A stretch of 64,000 nucleotides of DNA from Fen-1258 sp041658245 (GTDB lineage: Bacteria; Bacteroidota; Ignavibacteria; Ignavibacteriales; Melioribacteraceae), in NCBI GenBank assembly GCA_041658245.1, contig JBBAAM010000002.1:1-64000 (forward strand), written 5' to 3'. This document shows positions 9,696 through 17,376 of the stretch, piece after piece. Made by a program: the position numbers and the translations under genes. Below the pieces are notes generated by a model. That model was not told the origin of the DNA, did no database searches, and saw only the letters and a program-made list of their open reading frames with translations. Numbering within the stretch: the stretch's first letter is position 1; the number at the start of each line of letters is the position of its first letter.

Positions 9696-9783
9696 GTCAT
9701 TCTGATCCCGCCTTAGGGCGGGAGAAGAATCTTGAATTAAAATATAATCAGAGATTCTTCAACCTTATACTCCACAGAATGAC
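9696..9783. repeat. Nested palindromic intergenic repeat between ppdK and queA
   Basis: Three nested or adjacent inverted pairs are visible: outer GTCATTCTG (9696-9704) with CAGAATGAC (9775-9783); middle GAAGAATCT (9724-9732) with AGATTCTTC (9752-9760); and a local hairpin CCCGCC-TTAG-GGCGGG (9707-9722). The layout resembles short dispersed palindromes that recur in intergenic DNA of many bacteria. It could also end ppdK transcripts, although no T-tract follows the hairpin. Confidence 0.75.
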
Positions 9784-9812
9784 GGGAAAGAAGAACTTAA
9801 AGAGGAGAATAA

Positions 9813-10850
9813 ATGAAGTTATCAGATTTCAAGTACAACTTGCCGAAAACTGCAATCGCAAAAAACCCGAAATCTCCACGCGATAAAGCAAGCATGATGG
9901 TTCTTAACCGCGCAACCGGTGAAATTGAACATCACAAATTTTCAGAGCTTGTAAACTATATGCAGAAAGGTGATGTAGTTGTTGTTAATCAAACAAAAGT
10001 TATGCAAGCCCGTTTGTTCGGAAAAAAAGAACGGACAAATGCGAAGATAGAAGTTTTCGTCCTTAGAGAATTGAACAAGGAGGAAAACATTTGGGATGTC
10101 ATTGTTGATCCTGCACGTAAAGTAAGAATCGGCAACAGAATTTATTTTAACGATAAACTCTGGTGTGAAGTAATTGATAACACTACATCTCGCGGCAGAA
10201 CTGTCCGCTTCAACGAAGATGCCGGAGATATTTATAAGGCGATTGAAAAGATCGGCCACACTCCTCTACCGCCGTATATCAAACGCGATGCAGTTCCATC
10301 GGATAAAGAAAACTATCAGACAATATTTGCTCAAACAGATGGATCGGTGGCTGCACCTACAGCCGGTTTGCATTTCACACCTGCTCTTGTTAAAAAGATT
10401 GAAAAGCTCGGTGCAAAAGTTGTTCCTGTAATTCTTCATATCGGTCTTGGTACTTTCCGTCCGGTTGAAGTTGAAGATCTTACAAAGCATAGAATGGATT
10501 CCGAATATTTTGAAATTCCTGAAGAGACAGCAAAAATTATCAATAAAGCTCTTGATGATAAGAAAAATGTTTTTGTTGTTGGAACAAGCACTTGTCGTGC
10601 AATTGAAAGTAGTGTAACAGCAGACGGATTTGCAAAACCGAATTACGGTTGGACAGATAAATTTATTTTTCCGCCATATGTTTTTAGAGTGACAAAAAAG
10701 CTAATAACAAATTTCCACCAGCCGGAATCTACTTTAATGATGCTTGCTGCAGCATTTGCAGATTATGATTTTTTAATGAAAGCTTATAAGAAAGCAATAA
10801 AAGACGGTTATCGCTTCTTAAGTTACGGCGATGCTATGTTAATAATTTAA
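9813..10850 (+). CDS. queA: S-adenosylmethionine:tRNA ribosyltransferase-isomerase QueA
   Basis: 345 residues, full family length. QueA transfers the ribosyl part of SAM to 7-aminomethyl-7-deazaguanine in tRNA, forming epoxyqueuosine. The N-terminus MKLSDFKYNLPKTAIA, the central TDGSVAAPTAGLHFT and the C-terminal NFHQPESTLMML and GYRFLSYGDAML blocks are diagnostic of the family. A GAGGAG ribosome-binding site lies 5-6 bases before the ATG. No other queuosine genes are present in the window. Its stop runs into a GATTTACGA-type short repeat. Confidence 0.97.
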   Translation: MKLSDFKYNLPKTAIAKNPKSPRDKASMMVLNRATGEIEHHKFSELVNYMQKGDVVVVNQTKVMQARLFGKKERTNAKIEVFVLRELNKEENIWDVIVDPARKVRIGNRIYFNDKLWCEVIDNTTSRGRTVRFNEDAGDIYKAIEKIGHTPLPPYIKRDAVPSDKENYQTIFAQTDGSVAAPTAGLHFTPALVKKIEKLGAKVVPVILHIGLGTFRPVEVEDLTKHRMDSEYFEIPEETAKIINKALDDKKNVFVVGTSTCRAIESSVTADGFAKPNYGWTDKFIFPPYVFRVTKKLITNFHQPESTLMMLAAAFADYDFLMKAYKKAIKDGYRFLSYGDAMLII

Positions 10851-10880
10851 GATTTATAATTTACGATTTACGATTTTGAT
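10851..10880. repeat. Short AT-rich GATTTACGA-type repeat after queA
   Basis: Immediately after the queA stop the sequence repeats ATTTATA / ATTTACG / ATTTACG units, with two adjacent TTTACGA copies at 10861-10874. The same vocabulary (TGATTTACGA, GGATTTA) recurs beside stop codons at about 63.36-63.39 and 63.78-63.80 kb, which suggests a dispersed repeat rather than a local accident. Confidence 0.5.
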
Positions 10881-10887
10881 TAAGAAA

Positions 10888-11568
10888 ATGAAAACTTTTG
10901 CTATCATACCATCAGGAGGAACAGGTAACCGGATTGGAACCGATCTTCCAAAACAATATCTTCAATTCAACGGAAAGGAATTGATCGCATATACAATTGA
11001 CATCTTTCAGAAATGTGATTTGATTGATGATATAATTATCTCTGCGTGCAAAGATTATTTTGATCTCCTTCATACAATAAAAAACAATTATTCATTCTCA
11101 AAGATTTCAAAGATTGTAGAAGGCGGGGAAGAACGACAGCATTCAGTTTTTAACGCATTAAAATCTATTAATGCTAAAGATGATGATCTAATAATAGTTC
11201 ATGATGCTGTTCGCCCTTTACTTCCACGTGATATTCTTATGAAAGCAATTGAAACTGCAAAAATTAGCGGAAGTGCTGTAGTGGCAATTAAAGCAAAAGA
11301 TACTTTGGTCAAAGGATTGGATTCAGTTATTTCATATATAGACAGACAAGATATTTTTTACTTACAGACTCCACAAATTTTTCATTTTAGAATTCTTATG
11401 GATGCTTTTATAAAAGCTGAGAAAGAAGAATTTATCGGAACAGACGAATCAATGTTGGTTCAACGAGCCGGAAACAAAGTGAACATTGTAAGCGGTTCTT
11501 CTTTTAACTTTAAGATCACAACTGAGGAAGATTTATTAATTCTTGATAATATCATTCAAAATAGATGA
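10888..11568 (+). CDS. ispD: 2-C-methyl-D-erythritol 4-phosphate cytidylyltransferase IspD
   Basis: 226 residues from ATG 10888. I prefer this to the TTG four codons upstream, which lies in the repeat. IspD activates MEP with CTP in the non-mevalonate isoprenoid pathway. The nucleotidyltransferase signature PSGGTGNRIG...PKQ spans residues 8-23, with IVHDAVRPL near 102-110 and the late GTDESMLVQRAG segment. The first residue of the loop is Pro rather than the more usual Ala, as also seen in related family members. TarI-like cytidylyltransferases share the fold, but without a wall teichoic acid context IspD is favoured. Confidence 0.9.
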   Translation: MKTFAIIPSGGTGNRIGTDLPKQYLQFNGKELIAYTIDIFQKCDLIDDIIISACKDYFDLLHTIKNNYSFSKISKIVEGGEERQHSVFNALKSINAKDDDLIIVHDAVRPLLPRDILMKAIETAKISGSAVVAIKAKDTLVKGLDSVISYIDRQDIFYLQTPQIFHFRILMDAFIKAEKEEFIGTDESMLVQRAGNKVNIVSGSSFNFKITTEEDLLILDNIIQNR

Positions 11569-11633
11569 ACCTATTCTCCCTTGTATATAAAATACTTTTT
11601 CTCTAATTTTGACCCAAAATTAAGGAACTTCGA

Positions 11634-12302
11634 ATGTTGAATTTAGCTTTTGTTGTAATCCTTTCTTACTTAGTTGGTTCAATTCCTACGAGTATAATAG
11701 TAAGTAAGCTTGTTCGCGGAATAGATATAAGAAAACACGGCAGCGGTAATGCCGGAGGTTCAAATGTTTTCAGAGTTTTGGGATGGAAATTCGGCATTCT
11801 TGTTATTTTGCTGGATGCTCTTAAAGGTGCTCTGGCTGTAATTGTTGTAGCTCGTTTTTATTTAGATAGTTTTCCTTTCAATAATATAACTCCATTTGAT
11901 GATTTTACTCTTGTTCAAATTATTTGTGGTGTATCCGCCGTCATTGGGCATATATGGACAGTCTTTGCCGGATTCCGCGGCGGAAAAGGTATTGCTACTG
12001 GTCTCGGCGTTTTAATAATGTTAGTTACAATTGATATGGCTCTTGCTCTGGGAATATTCTTTATCGTTGTAGGAATATCGCGTTACATCTCTCTTGGTTC
12101 TTTAGCTGCAGCAGTTGCTGTTCCTTTGATTCTTATAGTACGCGAAAATATTTTTGGCGTTGATATTCCGGGCTACCATACAGTTCTTCCATTCTGTATA
12201 ATTCTTGCCCTGATAGTTATCTATACACATAGAAAAAATATTGATCGTTTAATCAACGGCAGTGAAAGTAAAATTTCATTTATCAAAAAGAAATCTAATT
12301 AA
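11634..12302 (+). CDS. plsY: Glycerol-3-phosphate acyltransferase PlsY
   Basis: 222-residue polytopic membrane protein. PlsY uses acyl-phosphate to acylate glycerol-3-phosphate, the first step of phospholipid synthesis. The hallmark motifs are YLVGSIPTS (12-20), KHGSGNAGGSNVFR (34-47) and FRGGKGIATG (near 114-123), separated by hydrophobic helices. It directly abuts gpsA (TAAATG junction), whose product supplies its glycerol-3-phosphate substrate, so the two form a functional operon. The 65-bp upstream gap is AT-rich and may hold a promoter. Confidence 0.96.
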   Translation: MLNLAFVVILSYLVGSIPTSIIVSKLVRGIDIRKHGSGNAGGSNVFRVLGWKFGILVILLDALKGALAVIVVARFYLDSFPFNNITPFDDFTLVQIICGVSAVIGHIWTVFAGFRGGKGIATGLGVLIMLVTIDMALALGIFFIVVGISRYISLGSLAAAVAVPLILIVRENIFGVDIPGYHTVLPFCIILALIVIYTHRKNIDRLINGSESKISFIKKKSN

Positions 12303-13304
12303 ATGAGAATTTCTGTTCTCGGCGCCGGAAGCTGGGGAACTACCTTAGCTGTTCTTCTTCATTTTAACGGGCACGATGTTACAATTTGGGAATACAAACG
12401 AAGTTACGCTAAAATTCTTAATCGTTCCCGTGAAAATAAACTTTACCTTCCAGGAATAAAAATTCCTAAAGAAATTTCAATTACACATTCACTTTCTGAA
12501 AGTTGCGAGAATATGCACATGATTGTTCTCGCTGTTCCCTCTCAATTTATCCGAAGTGTATTAAGAGAAATGAAGAAATATAATTTTAGTGATACAACTT
12601 TTGTAAGTGTGGCTAAAGGTATTGAGAAAGATACTTTATTGACCGTCTCTCATATCATTAAAGATGAGTTGAAAACTGTTTCCGATTCCAACATTGGTGT
12701 TTTATCCGGGCCAAGCCATGCAGAAGAAGTTTCAAGAAAAATTCCTACTGCTGTTGTTGCTGCTTCGAAAGATTCTTTTACTGCTAAACAAATTCAATCG
12801 GCTTTTATTACATCATATTTCCGAGTTTATTCATCAACCGATATAGTTGGAGTTGAATACGGCGGTGCTCTGAAAAATGTAATTGCTATAGGTGCCGGAA
12901 TAATTGACGGTGCAAAATTTGGAGATAATACAAAAGCTGCTATCATGACTCGAGGCATAGCAGAAATTTCACGACTTGGAATTGCTCTTGGCGCTCGTCC
13001 TGAAACTTTTGCCGGCTTATCTGGAGTGGGCGATCTAATTGTTACATGTATGAGCAAGCATAGCCGTAATAGATTTGTTGGTGAACAACTTGGCAGAGGA
13101 AAAAAACTTAAAGACATTTTGAAAAAAATGCAGATGGTTGCCGAAGGTGTTGAAACCTGCCGGTCGGTACATCAACTATCTCTCAAACATAAAATCGAAA
13201 CACCAATAGCCAAAGCAGTCTATACTATTTTATTCGAAGAGAAAGACCCGACCAAGGCTACATACGAATTGATGACCCGCGATATGAAAGCAGAAGACGA
13301 GTAA
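12303..13304 (+). CDS. gpsA: NAD(P)-dependent glycerol-3-phosphate dehydrogenase GpsA
   Basis: 333 residues, the standard length. GpsA reduces dihydroxyacetone phosphate to sn-glycerol-3-phosphate for phospholipid synthesis. The Rossmann motif VLGAGSWGT is at residues 5-13, and the GVEYGGALKNVIAIGAG segment holds the conserved catalytic Lys. Further conserved blocks are LSGPSHAEE and FAGLSGVGDL. The start ATG directly follows the plsY stop, so translation is probably coupled. Confidence 0.97.
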   Translation: MRISVLGAGSWGTTLAVLLHFNGHDVTIWEYKRSYAKILNRSRENKLYLPGIKIPKEISITHSLSESCENMHMIVLAVPSQFIRSVLREMKKYNFSDTTFVSVAKGIEKDTLLTVSHIIKDELKTVSDSNIGVLSGPSHAEEVSRKIPTAVVAASKDSFTAKQIQSAFITSYFRVYSSTDIVGVEYGGALKNVIAIGAGIIDGAKFGDNTKAAIMTRGIAEISRLGIALGARPETFAGLSGVGDLIVTCMSKHSRNRFVGEQLGRGKKLKDILKKMQMVAEGVETCRSVHQLSLKHKIETPIAKAVYTILFEEKDPTKATYELMTRDMKAEDE

Positions 13305-13331
13305 TATTCTTCTCACCTTCCTTTTTTTTAT

Positions 13332-13340
13332 TTATATTTC
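13332..13340 (+). promoter_or_regulatory. Candidate promoter element TTATATTTC
   Basis: The nonamer TTATATTTC lies 47 bp before the deacetylase start. Identical nonamers precede recG and the ATP-grasp cassette. It contains TATATTT, resembling the TAnnTTTG -7 element of Bacteroidota primary sigma promoters with the last base changed. The assignment as a promoter is inference. Confidence 0.35.
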
Positions 13341-13387
13341 TTTCAATAGAAAATACTCTTAATAAAATTATTACTGAATACAGTAGC

Positions 13388-14170
13388 GTGGCGATCGTTA
13401 AAAACTTTGCATTTACTTATACTTCTTTCAAAAGGATTTTATCAATTTTGAAAGAAAATTTTTCTATACATATTTTCTCTCATGCTGGAGATATCCCAAA
13501 GAGTAATGGTATAAAACCCTCCGTGTTCTTGCGGCATGATGTTGACTTGGATCTCAGTTTTGCTCTCAAAATGGCAACGATCGAAAGGGACGAAGAGATA
13601 AACTCATGTTATATGATAATGGTCAATTCCCCTTTTTATTCGATGCGAGAAGAGTCTTCCAAATCAATCATAAATGAAATAATCAAGATGGGTCATGAGA
13701 TAGGACTTCATTTCGATTTTGAAAATCATCAAGATAGAAATGATGAACTTAAAATTGATACAATACTTGATCGATTAGATTCATCTTGCAAAATTCTAGA
13801 AGAGCTAACTAATACACCTATACTTTCCTTGTCTTTCCACAGACCTCTCCCCCAATTGCTAAATGGACCCATTCATATTGGCAATCGAATAAACGCTTAC
13901 TCCGCCGAATTAATGAATTGGTATCTATCAGATTCTAGGGGAACCTGGAGAGAAGGTAATCCTCTTCCCTTATTAGCGAAACCAAAAAATAAAATTCTCC
14001 AGTTGCTCATACATCCAATCTGGTGGGATAAAGAACATTTGGATGCAGCTGATCGACTTCAAAAATTTTACGAGATCCGCACTAAGGATTTTACGATCGA
14101 AGAGAAAAATAAGTTCGATGTTCTGTTATCATCGCATCTTTCTATTCAAAGAAGCGAAAGGAATCAATAG
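13388..14170 (+). CDS. Polysaccharide-deacetylase-like (NodB-fold) protein
   Basis: 260 residues, GTG start at 13388. The order of motifs matches a divergent carbohydrate-esterase 4 / NodB fold: FLRHDVD (48-53, metal-binding Asp), GHEIGLHFD (102-110, metal-binding His), SFHRP (149-153) and LIHPIWW (207-213). The family removes acetyl groups from sugars or acts on other amide substrates; the substrate here is unknown. No signal peptide is visible, so it is probably cytoplasmic, as for relatives in surface glycan or nucleotide-sugar pathways. It is coupled to the next methyltransferase gene (TAG immediately followed by ATG), and the pair separates gpsA from recG. Confidence 0.7.
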   Translation: MAIVKNFAFTYTSFKRILSILKENFSIHIFSHAGDIPKSNGIKPSVFLRHDVDLDLSFALKMATIERDEEINSCYMIMVNSPFYSMREESSKSIINEIIKMGHEIGLHFDFENHQDRNDELKIDTILDRLDSSCKILEELTNTPILSLSFHRPLPQLLNGPIHIGNRINAYSAELMNWYLSDSRGTWREGNPLPLLAKPKNKILQLLIHPIWWDKEHLDAADRLQKFYEIRTKDFTIEEKNKFDVLLSSHLSIQRSERNQ

Positions 14171-14950
14171 ATGGCGGTCTCCGGCAAATTTAATACGGAT
14201 TCGAAGGCACTTGTTAACAGGATTAATGCCCACGATAAATTTGGTTCTAAAAATATTAACGAATGGATTTTTCAACATATGGAACTCAGTGAAGGACTAA
14301 AAATCGTTGATCTCGGATGTGGTACCGGAAGACAAAGCATTCCGTTGGCACAGGCGGTTGGACAGACTGGGAACGTTCAAGCAGTTGATATTTCTCAAGA
14401 ATCGTTGGATATATTAATTGAAGAGTCGAGGAAAAAAAATGTTTCAGACATTATTACTGTATTACATTCGGATTTTGATAATCTTAAAGAGCACTTAGCC
14501 TCAACAAAGTACGAACGGGTTCTTGCTTCGTTTTCTGTTTATTATTCAAGCAACGCCGATTCTATTTTCAAGATTATTCATGAGTCGCTAAAACCTTGTG
14601 GAATATTCTTTTTTTGTGGTCCATCAAAAGAAAACAATAACGAATTGAAAACATTTATTTCCGATTTTAGCAATATTTCCCAAAACAACACTGGTGTCGG
14701 TTCTGATTTTATGGAAAATAACGGTCAAGTGTTGGCTAAAAAGTATTTCACGAATATTCGGGTTTCTAAGTTTGAAAACCCTTTAATCTTCGACTCGGCC
14801 AATTCTCTTTATTCTTATTGGTGTTCATATAATCTTTACGATGAACAGCTTGATGAAAAATTCCGTGCGGCTGCCGAAAAACACTTCGAAAAAAACTCTT
14901 TTTTTGTAACAAAGAAAAGAGTTATCGGGGTTAAAGCAATAAAATTTTAA
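14171..14950 (+). CDS. Class I SAM-dependent methyltransferase
   Basis: 259 residues. The SAM-binding motif I VDLGCGTGRQ is near residues 46-55, motif post-I VDIS at 72-75, and the rest follows the Rossmann-like methyltransferase pattern. The substrate cannot be read from the sequence. The ATG follows the deacetylase stop codon without a gap, so both probably act on the same molecule, for instance a sugar or a small amine-bearing metabolite. The downstream gap contains the recG promoter candidate. Confidence 0.8.
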   Translation: MAVSGKFNTDSKALVNRINAHDKFGSKNINEWIFQHMELSEGLKIVDLGCGTGRQSIPLAQAVGQTGNVQAVDISQESLDILIEESRKKNVSDIITVLHSDFDNLKEHLASTKYERVLASFSVYYSSNADSIFKIIHESLKPCGIFFFCGPSKENNNELKTFISDFSNISQNNTGVGSDFMENNGQVLAKKYFTNIRVSKFENPLIFDSANSLYSYWCSYNLYDEQLDEKFRAAAEKHFEKNSFFVTKKRVIGVKAIKF

Positions 14951-14995
14951 GTTGATCCAAACCGCTCATTTTTTCCACGCATTCCACTTTTTTAA

Positions 14996-15004
14996 TTATA
15001 TTTC
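14996..15004 (+). promoter_or_regulatory. Candidate promoter element TTATATTTC before recG
   Basis: An identical nonamer to those at 13332 and 17343, here 29 bp before the recG ATG. The flanks also resemble the 13.33-kb copy: a T-run before it, and TCTCAAGACAAAAC versus TTTCAATAGAAAAT after it. A promoter role is inferred from recurrence and position. Confidence 0.4.
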
Positions 15005-15033
15005 TCTCAAGACAAAACAAAAACAAATAATTC

Positions 15034-17211
15034 ATGCCCGAAAAACTTTCTACATCTGTTCAGTATTTGAAATCTGTCGGACCAAAACGGGCTGAATCGT
15101 TTTCTAAGATTGGTATAAACACCATTAAAGATTTACTCTTCTACTTTCCAACCAGGTATCTTGACCGTACAACACTCTTGAACTGCGTTAAGGTTGTACA
15201 ACATTTAATCGAAGGTTACCAAGGTGAAGTAACTATAATCGGTCAAGTGATTGATTCCGAAGTACATTACTATCATAAGAAACAAATCTTTAAGGTCCGG
15301 ATGAAAGACGCTTCCGGATTTTTTGAATGTGTCTGGTTTCAAGGTGCAAAATATTTCAAGAATGTTTTCAATACCGGCAATCACTTTGCAATCTCTGCTA
15401 AACCGGTTTTAACAAAATACGGACATTTGCAATTTGTCCATCCGGATTTTGATCGGCTGGCGGAAAAAGAATCGAAAGATTTCTTAAACACAGGAAAGAT
15501 CATTCCCTTCTACAGAATGGCAAAAGAGCTGCGAGAAACAAATCTTGGCGATCTTAGTTTACGGCGAATTATTCATCAAGCTGTTGAATCTTTTTCGAAC
15601 GAGCTTACTGAAACTCTCCCCGATAATATAATAAAAGAAAAAAATCTTCTTGCTTTGACAGAAACTGTCCGCAATATGCATTTCCCCAAAGATTACCCTT
15701 CTTTAGAAATTGCAAAATACCGTTTAAAGTTTGAAGAGCTGTTTTATCTTGAATGCCTTGTTGCTCTAAGAAAGAAATTTCATAGCGAGAAGAAAAAAGG
15801 TTTTTCTTTTAAAGCTCAAGCCGGTCCTTTGAAAAATTTTCTAAAGTCATTACCCTTCACTCTCACTCCTTCACAGTTGAAAGTCTTAAGTGAGATAAGA
15901 AAAGATCTTGAAAGCAGTAAGCCGATGAACCGGTTACTTCAAGGTGATGTTGGCAGCGGTAAAACAATTGTTGCCTTGATCAGTATGCTGATCGTTGTTG
16001 AGAATGGTTATCAAGCGGTTCTTATGGCACCAACGGAAATTTTAGCCGATCAACATTTTAAGAGAATCACGGAATTAATGAAGCCGTTCAGATTTATTGT
16101 AGATGAATTGATCGGTGGACAGAAAAAATCCGAGCGGGAAAAAATTTTGCGAAACATCCGGGAAGGAAAGACAAATATAATTATCGGCACTCACGCATTG
16201 ATCGAAGAGAAAGTTGAGTTTCAAAAACTCGGTTTGGTTGTAATAGATGAACAGCACCGCTTCGGAGTAATGCAGAGATCAACTTTGGTACAGAAAGGAT
16301 TTCAGTCTGATGTTCTAATAATGACTGCTACACCGATTCCACGTACATTGTCTATGACAATCTATGGAGATCTTGATGTTTCCATAATTGATGAAATGCC
16401 GTTGAATAGGAAACCAATTAAAACTTACCTGAGAGGTGAAAGTAAACTGCCGGATATTTATGAATTTATTAAATCCAAAACTAAAAACGGTTACCAAACA
16501 TTTTTAGTTTACCCGCTTGTAGAAGAATCTGAAAAGGTAGAATTGAAAGCTGCTCAAACATATTTTGATGAATTGAGTACAAATCAATTAAAAGATTTGA
16601 GATTATGCTTGATTCATGGACGAATGAGCTGGCAGGACAAAGAAAAGATTATGTTCGAGTTCGCAGCCAAGAAATATGATGTGCTCGTTTCAACCACTGT
16701 AATTGAGGTCGGGATTGATATACCCGATGCGAATATAATTGTCATCAATGATGCTTTCAGATTTGGATTATCACAACTTCATCAATTACGCGGAAGAGTT
16801 GGAAGGAGTGACAAACAAGCTTATTGCCTGCTTGTTGCTAAAGATGAACTCGCAGTAAGATCAAATCAATTCAATTTTAGTTTTGACTATCTATCTCCGG
16901 AACAAATTGAAAGAAATAAATCAATCATACGTTTGAACTCGATGGTTAAATACTCAAGCGGGTTTGATCTTGCGGAGATAGATCTAAAATTACGCGGACC
17001 TGGAAATATTTTTGGCACTCAACAGAGCGGTTTACCGGAATTAAAATATGCTAATGTTATTGAAGACACAAAAATTTTATCTGACGCAAGAGAAACTGCT
17101 TTTAATATTATAGAGAATGACAGCAATCTCTCCAATCAAAATAATTCAATCATTAAAAAAACTCTCAAGGAAAATTATTCCAATCATATTCACTTCGCCC
17201 GGACAGCATAA
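15034..17211 (+). CDS. recG: ATP-dependent DNA helicase RecG
   Basis: 725 residues, slightly longer than the usual ~690. RecG remodels stalled replication forks and Holliday junctions. The N-terminal wedge/OB region contains DASGFFECVWFQG. The helicase core has Walker A LLQGDVGSGKT (near 303-313), the DEQH box in VIDEQHRFGV (near 405), TATPIPRTL, and the motif VI region QLRGRVGRS. The C-terminal LKLRGPGNIFGTQQSG block is RecG-specific and excludes PriA or Mfd. It appears to be transcribed from its own promoter. Confidence 0.97.
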   Translation: MPEKLSTSVQYLKSVGPKRAESFSKIGINTIKDLLFYFPTRYLDRTTLLNCVKVVQHLIEGYQGEVTIIGQVIDSEVHYYHKKQIFKVRMKDASGFFECVWFQGAKYFKNVFNTGNHFAISAKPVLTKYGHLQFVHPDFDRLAEKESKDFLNTGKIIPFYRMAKELRETNLGDLSLRRIIHQAVESFSNELTETLPDNIIKEKNLLALTETVRNMHFPKDYPSLEIAKYRLKFEELFYLECLVALRKKFHSEKKKGFSFKAQAGPLKNFLKSLPFTLTPSQLKVLSEIRKDLESSKPMNRLLQGDVGSGKTIVALISMLIVVENGYQAVLMAPTEILADQHFKRITELMKPFRFIVDELIGGQKKSEREKILRNIREGKTNIIIGTHALIEEKVEFQKLGLVVIDEQHRFGVMQRSTLVQKGFQSDVLIMTATPIPRTLSMTIYGDLDVSIIDEMPLNRKPIKTYLRGESKLPDIYEFIKSKTKNGYQTFLVYPLVEESEKVELKAAQTYFDELSTNQLKDLRLCLIHGRMSWQDKEKIMFEFAAKKYDVLVSTTVIEVGIDIPDANIIVINDAFRFGLSQLHQLRGRVGRSDKQAYCLLVAKDELAVRSNQFNFSFDYLSPEQIERNKSIIRLNSMVKYSSGFDLAEIDLKLRGPGNIFGTQQSGLPELKYANVIEDTKILSDARETAFNIIENDSNLSNQNNSIIKKTLKENYSNHIHFARTA

Positions 17212-17302
17212 CTATCTCTCTAAAAAATTTTCTTCGGACACTCCAGTCATAAATATTTTTTTTCACCTCTACATTACTCGTGCCAAAAAATATTTTTCCA
17301 AA

Positions 17303-17335
17303 AAAATTTTCGAACAATTTCTTGCGAAAAATTTT
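17303..17335 (+). terminator. Possible AT-rich terminator hairpin after recG
   Basis: AAAATTTTCG (17303-17312) pairs with CGAAAAATTTT (17325-17335), with one bulged A, across a 12-base loop, about 90 bp after the recG stop. The stem is AT-rich and its right arm itself supplies the T-run, so a terminator role is weakly supported. Confidence 0.3.
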
Positions 17336-17342
17336 TAAATGA

Positions 17343-17351
17343 TTATATTTC
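17343..17351 (+). promoter_or_regulatory. Candidate promoter element TTATATTTC before the ATP-grasp cassette
   Basis: Third identical copy of the nonamer found before the deacetylase gene and recG. It is followed by AATCAGAAAAAATT and then an AAGGA Shine-Dalgarno-like sequence (17366-17370). The short distance to the proposed start (25 bp) would give a short leader. Confidence 0.4.
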
Positions 17352-17376
17352 AATCAGAAAAAATTAAGGAAATGTT

